From positions 1 to 64,000 of the forward strand of contig JBCCHN010000007.1 of NCBI GenBank assembly GCA_039028695.1: a stretch of DNA of 64,000 bases, read 5' to 3'. Positions 51,067-59,755 of this stretch are shown in pieces. A program made the position numbers and the translations under genes. This DNA is from JANQKX01 sp039028695. GTDB lineage: Bacteria; Pseudomonadota; Alphaproteobacteria; Kiloniellales; Kiloniellaceae. The stretch's first letter is position 1, and every line of letters begins with the position of its first letter. The notes below the pieces were generated by a model. The model did not search any database, was not told the origin of the DNA, and worked only from the letters and a program-made list of their open reading frames with translations.

Positions 51067-52061
51067 TTGGTTGCGCCTCCTCCCAGCCGGATGCGCGGGT
51101 CCAGCGCCGCCAAGGCCATATCCGACACAAAGACACCAATCACCACAAGGGTGGCCTCAAACATGAGGAAAGACCCGGCTAAGAACATGTCTTGGCTCTT
51201 GAGGGCATCCAGCAGCATGGCACCGGTCGTGGGCAAATCGAGCACCACCGACACCAGAACGGCGCCCGAGATGACCTGGGGCAAGACCATGCCGATGTCG
51301 GCTATGAAAGGATTGAGCGACAGGCGCAAGGGGTACTTGAGCAGCAAACGGATAGGCGATAGGCCTTTGGCCCGGGCGGTCACCACATATTGCTTTTGCA
51401 GCTCGTCCAAGAGATTGGCCCGCAGGCGCCGGATCATGGCCGCCGTGCCCGAGGTACCAATGACCACCACCGGCACCCATAGATGCTCGAGCACGGAAAG
51501 CACCTTGGGCCAAGACCAGGGCTGATCCACGAATTCCGGATCCATGAGCCCGCCGATTGAGGTCCCGAACCAGACGTTGGCCAGATACAGTAGGATGAGT
51601 GCCAGCAAGAAGTTGGGCGTGGCCAACCCCAAGAACCCGATAAAGGTTAGGGTATAGTCACCAATCGAATACTGGCGAACCGCCGAATAAACACCGATCG
51701 GAAAAGACACCGCGTAGGTAAAGATAATCGTGGTCAGGGCAACAACAAAAGATAGCCACAAGCGGTTACCGATCACCACATTGACCGGCAATTGGTGCTC
51801 AAAGGAGTAGCCCAAATCCCCCTGTAGGAGACCGAAGGCCCAAATGGCGTACTGTTCATAAAGGGGCTTATCGAGCCCATATTGCTTGCGCAGAAATTCA
51901 ATCTTATCCGGATCGACCTTTTCGCCCTGGGCCTGCAGCTCCGCGATGTGGGTTTCCAAATAATCGCCGGGCGGTAACTGGATAATGAAAAAGACCACCA
52001 TTGAAATGGCGATCAATGTGGGGATCATGCCCAAGATGCGATTGACGGTGTAGCGCAGCAT
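51063..52061 (-). CDS. oligopeptide ABC transporter permease (OppB/DppB/YejB-like)
   Basis: A 332-residue permease with six membrane helices. It opens 'MLRYTVNRILGMIPTLIAISMVVFFI', the typical DppB start, and has the EAA coupling loop 'VVTARAKGLSPIRLLLKYPLRLSL'. A periplasmic segment before helix 2 ('DYLETHIAELQAQGEKVDPDKIEFLRKQYGLDKP') is the family's usual long loop. Paired with the DppC-like gene (four-base overlap), five bases after the ATPase stop. Confidence 0.92.
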   Translation of the reverse strand: MLRYTVNRILGMIPTLIAISMVVFFIIQLPPGDYLETHIAELQAQGEKVDPDKIEFLRKQYGLDKPLYEQYAIWAFGLLQGDLGYSFEHQLPVNVVIGNRLWLSFVVALTTIIFTYAVSFPIGVYSAVRQYSIGDYTLTFIGFLGLATPNFLLALILLYLANVWFGTSIGGLMDPEFVDQPWSWPKVLSVLEHLWVPVVVIGTSGTAAMIRRLRANLLDELQKQYVVTARAKGLSPIRLLLKYPLRLSLNPFIADIGMVLPQVISGAVLVSVVLDLPTTGAMLLDALKSQDMFLAGSFLMFEATLVVIGVFVSDMALAALDPRIRLGGGATK

Positions 52062-52066
52062 CGCTT

Positions 52067-53989
52067 CTAGACCTCCACCGCCACGGGGCCGGGCTCGCCA
52101 CTAGCACGGACAAAATGACCCTCCTCCAGCTCGACCATTGTCAGATCGCGCTGCCCATCAACCCGATAAGGCTCGGGCCAGGCTGCCGGGTCGGATGCAC
52201 GCCCCTGCATCAAGGCCGTCAGGTCCAGGCGCTGCTGGGGATCGGGCTCGGGCACAGCTGCTAACAGTGCTTTGGTATAAGGATGAGTGGGATTTTTAAA
52301 GAGGGTCGCCCGCGGCGCCAACTCCACCAGGCGCCCGCGGCACATTACCGCGATACGATCGGCAATGTAATCGACCACGGCCAGATTATGGCTGATAAAG
52401 ATATAGGTTAGCCCCAGGGAGTTTTGCAGATCTTTCAGCAGATTGAGAATCTGCGCCTGAATAGAGACATCCAGCGCGGACACAGGCTCGTCGCAAATCA
52501 ACAGCTCGGGTTTGAGCGCGAGCGCTCTTGCGATGCCGATACGCTGGCGTTGCCCGCCTGAAAAGCTGTGGGGATAGCGTCGCAGGTGGCGCCGATCCAG
52601 ACCCACGAGGCCCATCAGCTCCTCGACCATGGCGGCCCGTTCGGCGGGGGTGCCGATGTCATGGATCACCAAAGGCTCGCTAATGATCTCAAAGACGCTC
52701 ATGCGAGGATTTAATGAGGAAAAGGGGTCCTGGAACATGAACTGGATGCGCTGACGGAAATTGATCAGTTCCTTGCCTCGGAGAGACAGCAGGTCGAGCG
52801 CTTGGACCCCATCGTCGAAAACGATCCCACCGCTATCGGGGGTCAGAGCCCGCATAATCATTTTTGAGAGGGTGGTTTTTCCACAACCGCTTTCCCCGAC
52901 TAAGCCCAAGCATTCACCCCGGCGCACGGAAAAGCTGACATCGTCCACCGCCAGGATCTGCTCCTTCTCCCCAGCACCGAAAAGGCTCGATTTGCGAATG
53001 GAAAAGCGCTTGGTCAAATGATCCACGGAAAGCAAGGGTCGCTCCGCTTGCTCTGTTGGTCTTGCTTTCCCGTCACCCCCGCTGGCACCCCCATTGGCAC
53101 CCCGCTCGGCCCACTGTTTGATGGTGTCCCCGTGCTGGATTTCTCGGATGGGAATTAGGCGCTCTCCAGGCTCCATATGAAAGCGCGGCACCGCGCGCAA
53201 AAGGGCTTTGAGGTAGGGATGTTCCGGGGCGCCGTATATCTGCTCCAAGGTACCCCGTTCCATAATCTCGCCGTGATACATGACCACGACTTCATCAGCC
53301 ACATTCGCTACAACGCCCAAATCGTGGGTGATCATAAGCACGGCCATGCCCAGGGCATCGCGCAGTTCCTGCAGGAGCTTGAGGATTTGCGCCTGAATGG
53401 TCACGTCCAAGGCCGTTGTGGGCTCGTCGGCGATCAGCAGCGCCGGACGGCAGATCAAGGCCATGGAAATCACCGCCCGCTGTCGCAAGCCACCAGAGAG
53501 TTCGAAAGGGTAAGTCTTCAGGGTCTTGGCCGGATCTGGAAAGCCCACGAGGCGCAGCATCTCCAGCATAATATCTTCGCTCTCCTCCGGGCGCACATCA
53601 CGATGCAGCTCCAAGGCCTCGCGAATTTGGTTGCCCACAGTGTGAACCGGCGAGAGCGCGGTCATGGGCTCCTGAAAAATGATGGAGATCCGCCCACCCC
53701 GGATGGACCGCATGGCCTGGCTGTTGGGGGGCAGCTGGGCAATATCGGTGATTTCTCCATGGGCCAGAGGATCCACAAAAAGAATTTCGCCCCGGGTGAT
53801 GGCGGCGCTCTTGGGCAAGATCCCCATGATGGCCTGGGAGATCACGGACTTGCCAGAACCAGATTCCCCTACCAGCGCCATGGTGGAACCGGATTTGATG
53901 CGAAAATCCACCCCCCGGACCGCACGCAATTCCCCTTCGGGCAGATTAAAGGTGACGTGAAGGTCCTTTACCTGGAGCAAATCCGTCAC
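52067..53989 (-). CDS. peptide ABC transporter ATPase, two NBDs fused (DppD-DppF / YejF-like)
   Basis: A 640-residue protein with two complete ATPase domains of the oligopeptide type. NBD1: Walker A 'GESGSGKS' near residue 38-45, signature 'ELSGGLRQRA', Walker B 'LLIADEPTTALDV'. NBD2: Walker A 'GESGCGKT' near residue 369, signature 'SFSGGQRQRI', Walker B 'LLICDEPVSALDV'. Each ends with the oligopeptide C-terminal extension ('HPYLKALLRAVP', 'HPYTKALLAAVP'), confirming the family. The fusion resembles YejF. Start overlaps the stop of the 197-residue membrane protein by four bases. Confidence 0.93.
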   Translation of the reverse strand: MTDLLQVKDLHVTFNLPEGELRAVRGVDFRIKSGSTMALVGESGSGKSVISQAIMGILPKSAAITRGEILFVDPLAHGEITDIAQLPPNSQAMRSIRGGRISIIFQEPMTALSPVHTVGNQIREALELHRDVRPEESEDIMLEMLRLVGFPDPAKTLKTYPFELSGGLRQRAVISMALICRPALLIADEPTTALDVTIQAQILKLLQELRDALGMAVLMITHDLGVVANVADEVVVMYHGEIMERGTLEQIYGAPEHPYLKALLRAVPRFHMEPGERLIPIREIQHGDTIKQWAERGANGGASGGDGKARPTEQAERPLLSVDHLTKRFSIRKSSLFGAGEKEQILAVDDVSFSVRRGECLGLVGESGCGKTTLSKMIMRALTPDSGGIVFDDGVQALDLLSLRGKELINFRQRIQFMFQDPFSSLNPRMSVFEIISEPLVIHDIGTPAERAAMVEELMGLVGLDRRHLRRYPHSFSGGQRQRIGIARALALKPELLICDEPVSALDVSIQAQILNLLKDLQNSLGLTYIFISHNLAVVDYIADRIAVMCRGRLVELAPRATLFKNPTHPYTKALLAAVPEPDPQQRLDLTALMQGRASDPAAWPEPYRVDGQRDLTMVELEEGHFVRASGEPGPVAVEV

Positions 53990-54579
53990 GGCACTTTCAA
54001 CCCACTTGGCGTCGTCGGCAGCGCATGAAAGTCCGACACCGCCTCATCGGATTGATCCTCGCGCGCAACAGTTTCCGTTGCATCGATACCCAGGCTGATC
54101 AGGTTCGCAGCGGTGGCGGAGTCCAGCGGAAGCCCATGGTGACGGGCCACGTGAAAGCAGAGCCTTACCAACTCGTCAAAATCCTCCAAATGAGAATCGA
54201 ACATCATGGAAACGCCACCGCCCTTTAGGCTCAGCTGATAAAATCCTTTAGCGCGGCTGCGTGACAAACGACGGTTGCCAAAATAGCGCAAGCGAAATTC
54301 CGATAGCGCCGACCATGCCAGGGACTTTTCGCGGCTCAAGATCGCAAAGTGTGGATTGCCGCAAATTACTCCCCTCTCGTCCAGCGAAACCGTTAAATGA
54401 TGGCGATAGGCGGTACGCAGCCCAAAGATCAAAAATATGGCCGTTAAGGACCCGAAAATCACACCGGTGACCCAGCTTGCCGGCAAGGACAAGAGGGCTG
54501 TCAGGCCGACGCCCAGCCCCATGGCCGCCCGCAGGTAGTCGCCCATCAAGGATCGTACCGGATAACGGTAGCTGCTCAC
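53986..54579 (-). CDS. membrane protein with PH-like domain, coupled to the ABC importer
   Basis: A 197-residue protein. Two adjacent membrane helices occupy residues ~18-55 ('LGVGLTALLSLPASWVTGVIF', split at two helices), followed by a beta-rich ~90-residue domain ('LTVSLDERGVICGNPHFAI', 'SLKGGGVSMMFDSHLEDFDELVRLCFHVARHHGL') that resembles the bacterial PH-like/YcxB fold, then a charged tail. Start codon of the ATPase overlaps its stop (ATGA). First gene of the importer operon; role unknown. Confidence 0.75.
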   Translation of the reverse strand: MSSYRYPVRSLMGDYLRAAMGLGVGLTALLSLPASWVTGVIFGSLTAIFLIFGLRTAYRHHLTVSLDERGVICGNPHFAILSREKSLAWSALSEFRLRYFGNRRLSRSRAKGFYQLSLKGGGVSMMFDSHLEDFDELVRLCFHVARHHGLPLDSATAANLISLGIDATETVAREDQSDEAVSDFHALPTTPSGLKVP

Positions 54580-54642
54580 CCAAAAACCTCCCGACAGGTT
54601 CTCTTTTGAGGCAATTTTAAGCCTTACACATCCAAGAACACC

Positions 54643-55413
54643 TCACCGTCGCAAGAATACGTCACTAGCCGAGAGGAATTCCACTGCTTCATGCTGAACC
54701 AAAGTTTCACATAACGCGTTCAGAAAAGTCCAGCAAGCCTGGTCATGGACAAGGTGGTGGGTCAGTAGGCCCGTCGGCTCCTCGGGATCTACAGCTTTTA
54801 ATCGGCGGCCTGCCAGGTGCTCTACCAACTGTTGCACGACCGCCGCTTCCCCCGCGAAGGCCCGGTTCGGGCGCCATCTAATCACATCTATGTGACAGTT
54901 TACCTGGCGCAGACCGGCAACGGGCCAGGCGTTGGGCCTTGGTCCGAAGGTGGATATGCCCTGATACCCCAAGGAGGGCAAGTCGGGCAAAAGGTCCGGA
55001 TGAATGCGGTTCCAAGGGGGCACCAGAACGGGCAGGACGGTCCCGTCGAACAGCTCTTGCATGTGAGTAAATCCAGCCGACAATTCCGCCTCAACGGCCG
55101 CCGCCGAGCGATGCAAGCCTAATTCCTGTTTTTTTTCATGGGATTTCGCATGGTTTCGGTGCGCATAGCCATGTTGCAGCACCGCGATTATCATGCTTTT
55201 GGCTGCTAGATCGGCAACCAAACCCGCGCGACAAGGCTCAGGGATCACCGCGAGAGCCATGGGAATGTGGAACTCGGCCGCCAGCCCCAGCAAGCGATCG
55301 AGATGGTAGGAGGGCGCTATAGCGTCATCATCTCGCCACCATAGCGTGGCCTTTTGACCGATCGTCGCCCAATGATCCAGTTCTTGGAGCAAGGGGGGGA
55401 AGGGATTCATCAC
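54643..55413 (-). CDS. polysaccharide-deacetylase-like protein
   Basis: A 256-residue protein with NodB-type layout. 'TLWWRDDDAIAPSYHLDRLL' near residue 22-41 holds the catalytic/metal Asp, and 'VLQHGYAHRNHAKSH' near residue 78-92 the metal histidines of the H-x-x-x-H/D-H type; 'PVLVPPWNRIHPDLLPDLPSLGY' is the conserved barrel segment. It is cytoplasmic (no signal peptide). Its start overlaps the stop of the MurG-like gene by four bases (ATGA). Last gene of the six-gene glycan operon; may remove an acetyl group from a saccharide intermediate. Confidence 0.85.
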   Translation of the reverse strand: MMNPFPPLLQELDHWATIGQKATLWWRDDDAIAPSYHLDRLLGLAAEFHIPMALAVIPEPCRAGLVADLAAKSMIIAVLQHGYAHRNHAKSHEKKQELGLHRSAAAVEAELSAGFTHMQELFDGTVLPVLVPPWNRIHPDLLPDLPSLGYQGISTFGPRPNAWPVAGLRQVNCHIDVIRWRPNRAFAGEAAVVQQLVEHLAGRRLKAVDPEEPTGLLTHHLVHDQACWTFLNALCETLVQHEAVEFLSASDVFLRR

Positions 55414-56681
55414 CCCTCTCCCGCGATCTCGCGCGCCACCAGTGCCGCGGTCTGGGTCGCGCCGTCCCAGTTCAAAGAAAGTGCATGCTCTTGCCGATCA
55501 CGCTGCCGCGCCAAGCACTGCTCAATCCCATCAGCTAAGGTTCGCGGCGTCAAGCTCGCCTCCGCCACCACCGTCAATAATCCTCGTTCGGCCAGGCGCT
55601 CGCACCGTAAGGACTGCTCACTCTCGACGCCCGCCGCAAAGGGGACGACCACCGAGGGAACGCCGAGCGCCATCAGTTCCATGACCGTGTTATAGCCTCC
55701 CTGGCTGATCGAAAGCTGCCCGGCGGTGAGGAGCTGGTGAAAGTCCGGCCGTGCCCGTTCGACAATCACCCCTTCCGGGGCCTTTGCCATCAGCTGAAGA
55801 AAGTCAACCTCGGGATAATTATGCCCTACCAAAAACCGCCAGGGTGCTGTCGCCAGGGGAGAGAGCGCCCGTGCCTCAAGGCTCGCCGCCAGCAAAGGTC
55901 CGGCAACCGCGCCGCCACCGGCGGATACAATTACCTCACTTGATGTTACCTCACTTGATGGTACCTCACCTGATGGTACCTCACCTGATGGTACCTCACC
56001 CGTTGGGGTGATTTGCGGATCGACCGCGGGTATCTCGATGACAAATCCGCTATAGTGCAGCTTGGCCTGAAGGTCCCTTGCCACCGGAAAGCTCTCCTCA
56101 AGGCGGATAAGCCGCGGATCGCCGTGCACGATTGCCCCGTCGAAAAAGCGGTTGAAGCAATCGAGCATCCACTGGACTTTTTCCGGCGATTTCTGTCGGG
56201 TCAAGATGTCCCGCAGCGAGCAGAAAACCTTGGGCTTGGGCCGATCGTCACGCGCCTTTTCCAGCAAGGGCAACAACTCGAAGCGAACCTGCCGACGCCC
56301 GAAAGGAAAGAGTTCGATCATCAAGGCCCGGGGGCGTACTCGCTCGTAGAGGTCCAAAAGCTGATCCCGGCGTGCCGATTTAAAAGGCTCATCAATGGGC
56401 CGCCCGTCTTCACCCAAAAGGGCAAAGCTTTCGTCGGCCGACTTGATCGGCGGCAGTTGGACAAAATCTACATCGCCGCAATCCAAATGGGGAACCGGGC
56501 AACCGCCGCTGACAAAAACGACACGCAGTCCCCGTCCCGCTAACGCCTTGGAGAGGACCGCGGCGCGCCGAAGATGGCCGATGCCCAGCAAATGCTGTAC
56601 ATACAACAAAACATCCGCGCGGTTTCTGATGGGATTAGTGCGAACTGAGGATTTCATATAATTGACATATTTTTCAGTCAC
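55410..56681 (-). CDS. MurG-like GT-B glycosyltransferase with internal 15-base repeats
   Basis: A 423-residue transferase. N-terminal 'LLYVQHLLGIGHLRRAAVLSKAL' (Gly-rich acceptor loop) and C-terminal 'LLTAGQLSISQGGYNTVMELMALGVPSVVVPFAAGVESEQ' place it in the MurG/GT28 fold with the donor site in the second part. Between residues ~226 and 250 lies an insertion of Ser/Gly-Glu-Val-x-Ser repeats coded by five tandem 15-base units, a likely flexible domain hinge. GTG start at 56681 or ATG 56657. Part of the six-gene operon, 13 bases after the phosphatase gene. Confidence 0.85.
   Translation of the reverse strand: MTEKYVNYMKSSVRTNPIRNRADVLLYVQHLLGIGHLRRAAVLSKALAGRGLRVVFVSGGCPVPHLDCGDVDFVQLPPIKSADESFALLGEDGRPIDEPFKSARRDQLLDLYERVRPRALMIELFPFGRRQVRFELLPLLEKARDDRPKPKVFCSLRDILTRQKSPEKVQWMLDCFNRFFDGAIVHGDPRLIRLEESFPVARDLQAKLHYSGFVIEIPAVDPQITPTGEVPSGEVPSGEVPSSEVTSSEVIVSAGGGAVAGPLLAASLEARALSPLATAPWRFLVGHNYPEVDFLQLMAKAPEGVIVERARPDFHQLLTAGQLSISQGGYNTVMELMALGVPSVVVPFAAGVESEQSLRCERLAERGLLTVVAEASLTPRTLADGIEQCLARQRDRQEHALSLNWDGATQTAALVAREIAGEG
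55931..56005. repeat. five tandem 15-base repeats inside a glycosyltransferase gene
   Basis: Units of 15 bases at 55931, 55946, 55961, 55976 and 55991. The first two are identical, the third and fourth are identical, and the fifth differs at its 3' end. In frame on the minus strand they encode pentapeptides of the type S/G-E-V-P/T-S. Length change would keep the frame. Confidence 0.95.
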
Positions 56682-56694
56682 TTTTGCACTTCAT

Positions 56695-57288
56695 CTAAAG
56701 CGCGATATTCATTTCTTCAGCTAAGATATCGCCGCTGGGCCCGACGGAGAATAGATGGGCACAGGCGTTCTCCAGCTTGACGGGAGCTTTGCCCAGCATA
56801 GGCCAGCCGCTCGCTTGAGCAAAGAGCGCACGGATGACACCCTTGTGGGTGACCGCAACGCTGGGCAGGCCAGCGGACCCGATGTCGCGCAGAAAAGGAG
56901 CGAGTCGACTTTGCACCTGGCGGGGAGATTCGCCGCCGGGCGGCATCAAATCCAGGCCCTTAGCTTCTTCGGCCGCCATCTGCGCGCGATTGCGCTGGCG
57001 GAGCTGGGATAAAACCAGGCCCTCCCACGCGCCCCAATCCATTTCCACAAGGCACGGGTCAACGACAGCCTCTGCATGGCCCAACAGTGCCGCGGTTTGA
57101 CGCGCGCGGCTTAGGGGACTGACCCGCCAGTGGGGGAAATTAATGTCCTGCCGGATCCGCCAGCCTGAAACGGCCCGTCGCCCCTCCTCTGACAAGGGCT
57201 GATCACTGCGGCCTTGCATGCGGCCTTGGGCGTTCCAGGCAGTAGGGCCGTGGCGGATCAGAACCAAGGAGGTGCGCGATTCGGTCAT
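56695..57288 (-). CDS. histidine phosphatase family protein
   Basis: A 197-residue phosphatase of the phosphoglycerate-mutase fold. 'LVLIRHGPTAWNAQGRMQGRSDQPLSEEG' at the N-terminus gives Arg12-His13-Gly14, and the second catalytic His is in 'VAVTHKGVIRAL' near residue 148. It lacks mutase-specific features; small sugar-phosphate or nucleotide-sugar phosphates are plausible substrates. Start overlaps the GT4 gene stop by four bases (TGAC...). Third gene of the glycan operon. Confidence 0.9.
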   Translation of the reverse strand: MTESRTSLVLIRHGPTAWNAQGRMQGRSDQPLSEEGRRAVSGWRIRQDINFPHWRVSPLSRARQTAALLGHAEAVVDPCLVEMDWGAWEGLVLSQLRQRNRAQMAAEEAKGLDLMPPGGESPRQVQSRLAPFLRDIGSAGLPSVAVTHKGVIRALFAQASGWPMLGKAPVKLENACAHLFSVGPSGDILAEEMNIAL

Positions 57289-58442
57289 ATTGTTGATCCC
57301 CTGCCTAGGATATCACGCACCAGGGCGCCAAGACTTTGGGCCGCTATTGGTAAGTCGTGAGCCTCTGCCACATTCGAGAGAGCCGCCCGGCCCATACGAT
57401 CCCGCCGAGACGGGTCTTCCAATAAGGCCCTGGTGGCACGCGACAGGGCCGCCTCCTCCCCCTCGCCGCACAAGAGGCCGGTCCCACCGTCACGCACAAT
57501 CGCCGCAATGCCAGGGCGCGCGGCAGATATAACCGGCAGGCCTGCTGCCTGAGCCTCGAGCAACGCCATGCCGAATGCCTCCCGAATGCCCGGCCACACC
57601 ATCAAATTGCAGGCGCTGTAAATAGCCGGCAGGTCCCGTTCCGCTTGGCGGCCCAAAAAGCAAATCCGCTTAGCAGAAAAAGCGTGGAAAAGGCCCTCAA
57701 CCTCCTGCCGGGCCGGGCCATCGCCGCAGATGAGCAGGTGCCAAGGACGGTCTTGGAGCGGAGAAAGCGCTGCCGCCAAAGATCGATAGGACTGCATTTT
57801 GTCCCCCTCGCGCATCATCCCCACCGCCAGTATCCAGGGTTCCGTAATGGAAAATCCGGTTCGCTCGGCCAGATCTCGCCTGTTTACACCTCGGGCGTCG
57901 GCCGCTTGACGATAGGGTGTGGCATCCAGGAAAGGCGACAGGGGGTGCAGCTTGGCCTGATCGGGCAGGCATTCCATATCCTCCGGGTTAAGGGTGATAA
58001 CTGCTGCGGCTTGCGCCAAAGCAGGCTCTAGGCTGGCGTGCCACCGGGCCCAGGGCCCAACGCGCCGTTTGGGGGCCACTGAGGCCTCAGCCACGATATA
58101 GGGAATGGATAAGCGCGACGCCACCGCCGGCCCAACAAGATCCGGCGCCTTATAATAGAGATGATAGCTGAACCAAAGTTCCGGACGGAGCGCCGGCTTG
58201 GCCTCATAGAGTTGGCAGAGTCGCTCCACTTCCGCCTCGGCCTGAGATTGGATATGGGCTTGACGCGCCGGGTCTCCTTGCCCTTCCCAGCTGCGCAGCC
58301 GGCTGGCCGGGTCCACGGCGCAACCGGCCCTTTCCAGCGCCATCATGAGAAGCCTGGCCACCCGCCGGTCCCCAGACGGCGTCGGATGGTCCGGGGGCTT
58401 CATGGGCGCATAAAAGGCGATGCGGACCAAGGACGGGCTCAT
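57285..58442 (-). CDS. glycosyltransferase family 4
   Basis: A 385-residue GT-B transferase. The C-terminal half holds 'WHLLICGDGPARQEVEGLF' and 'NLMVWPGIREAFGMALLEAQAAGLPVISA', with the E-x7-E motif ('EAFGMALLE') binding the nucleotide-sugar donor. The N-terminal half is acceptor-binding; it contains 'LWFSYHLYYKAPDLVGP'. It is the second transferase of the operon in transcription order, 10 bases after the next GT4 gene, and overlaps the phosphatase gene by four bases. Confidence 0.9.
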   Translation of the reverse strand: MSPSLVRIAFYAPMKPPDHPTPSGDRRVARLLMMALERAGCAVDPASRLRSWEGQGDPARQAHIQSQAEAEVERLCQLYEAKPALRPELWFSYHLYYKAPDLVGPAVASRLSIPYIVAEASVAPKRRVGPWARWHASLEPALAQAAAVITLNPEDMECLPDQAKLHPLSPFLDATPYRQAADARGVNRRDLAERTGFSITEPWILAVGMMREGDKMQSYRSLAAALSPLQDRPWHLLICGDGPARQEVEGLFHAFSAKRICFLGRQAERDLPAIYSACNLMVWPGIREAFGMALLEAQAAGLPVISAARPGIAAIVRDGGTGLLCGEGEEAALSRATRALLEDPSRRDRMGRAALSNVAEAHDLPIAAQSLGALVRDILGRGSTI

Positions 58443-58452
58443 GTGGGAAAAC

Positions 58453-59727
58453 TCATTCGACTGAATCTTCCAGGTGATGGTGGGCCGGATCTTGTCGGCA
58501 GAAAAGGGCCATCAGGCGATCGATGCCCGCCTCCACCGCAAAGTCTCGCCGCACCCGTCGCCCGCCGGCCCGCCCAAGGCTGGCTCTTTCTCCGGGATCT
58601 TGGATGAGCCTCAGCAAGGCCCCCGCGAGGGCATCGGGCGCCCCGGGCGGCACCAACAAACCGGTTTCTTCGGAGATGATCAGTTCAGGAATGGCCGAGA
58701 CAGCGGTGGCGATGCAGGCCAGGTCTTGGCTTTGCGCTTCCATCAAGACATTGGGCAGGCCATCCCGGTCGCCATCGTCAGCAATCCGGCTCGCCAAGAC
58801 AAAAATATCGGCCTTGCGGTATTGGGCCAAGACCGCCGCCTGCGGCTGAGGCCCTAGCCAGGTAATGCGATGCTGCACGCCAAGATGCGAGGCAATAGCA
58901 CGGATTTCGGCGGCCAAGCTGCCACCGCCGATATGAGTGAGCCGCCAGTTGAGAGAGCGTGGCAAGCTGGACAGGGCTTCCAGCAGATCCGGATACCCCT
59001 TTTTCTCAACCAAACGCCCAACCGACAAGAGGCGAACCGGTTCACCGGACGAAGAGCCGTCCGCCGAGGACGAACAATGCTCCACCTTTGGAAAGCGGGT
59101 AAAATCAAGGCCGTGATAAACCAGATGCACCTTCGCCGGATCCGGAGCCAAGCGCCTCAGCTCCGCGGCACCGACCGCACTGCAGGTAACCAGCCATTCC
59201 ACGTCTCGAAGCTTTTCCCGGCGGTCCCATTCCTCTGAGGTCCAGATGTCCTTGGCGTGGGCCGACGCGCACCAGGGCAACCCGCGAATTAAGGCGGCAT
59301 AGCGGGTCACCGATGCGGGCGTATGCAAAAAATGGGCATAGAGCTGGGTCACATCGGCCGGCAGTTCGGCGGCCAGAACCCAGGCCTGGCCAAAGCGCCG
59401 CACCCGGTTGCGGGTCGGGTCCCGATGCAGATCCTGAACAAAGGCGGCGTGCGCCGCGGCATAGCCGGGACGGCCCTTGACCTGACGCCAGGCATTCTCA
59501 ACCCGATCCCAATCATCGGATAGGTATTCGGGCAGGTAGGTAACAGGCGCGCGAATCTCCTCGTGAACCGGGTGGATCGCCGGGTCGGTGGGATGACGCA
59601 GGGAGAAAATCCGCAAGTCCACGCCCCGCTGTTCCAGGGCATGGAGCTCTTGTGCGATAAAGGTCTCGGACAGGCGCGGGTAGCCTTTTAGGACAACCGC
59701 GAGCTTGGGAAAATCCGCACCAGACAT
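58453..59727 (-). CDS. glycosyltransferase family 4
   Basis: A 424-residue GT-B transferase. 'LAVVLKGYPRLSETFIAQEL' at the N-terminus is typical of colanic-acid-type GT4 proteins, 'RLLSVGRLVEKKGYPDLLEAL' opens the donor domain, and 'ADIFVLASRIADDGDRDGLPNVLMEAQSQDLACIAT' holds the E-x7-E donor motif region. Start ATG 59727; a TTG at 59739 adds four residues. Transcribed second, 28 bases after the first transferase. Sugar and acceptor are unknown. Confidence 0.9.
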   Translation of the reverse strand: MSGADFPKLAVVLKGYPRLSETFIAQELHALEQRGVDLRIFSLRHPTDPAIHPVHEEIRAPVTYLPEYLSDDWDRVENAWRQVKGRPGYAAAHAAFVQDLHRDPTRNRVRRFGQAWVLAAELPADVTQLYAHFLHTPASVTRYAALIRGLPWCASAHAKDIWTSEEWDRREKLRDVEWLVTCSAVGAAELRRLAPDPAKVHLVYHGLDFTRFPKVEHCSSSADGSSSGEPVRLLSVGRLVEKKGYPDLLEALSSLPRSLNWRLTHIGGGSLAAEIRAIASHLGVQHRITWLGPQPQAAVLAQYRKADIFVLASRIADDGDRDGLPNVLMEAQSQDLACIATAVSAIPELIISEETGLLVPPGAPDALAGALLRLIQDPGERASLGRAGGRRVRRDFAVEAGIDRLMALFCRQDPAHHHLEDSVE

Positions 59728-59755
59728 GGAACACACCAAACGGGGAAAACCGGTT

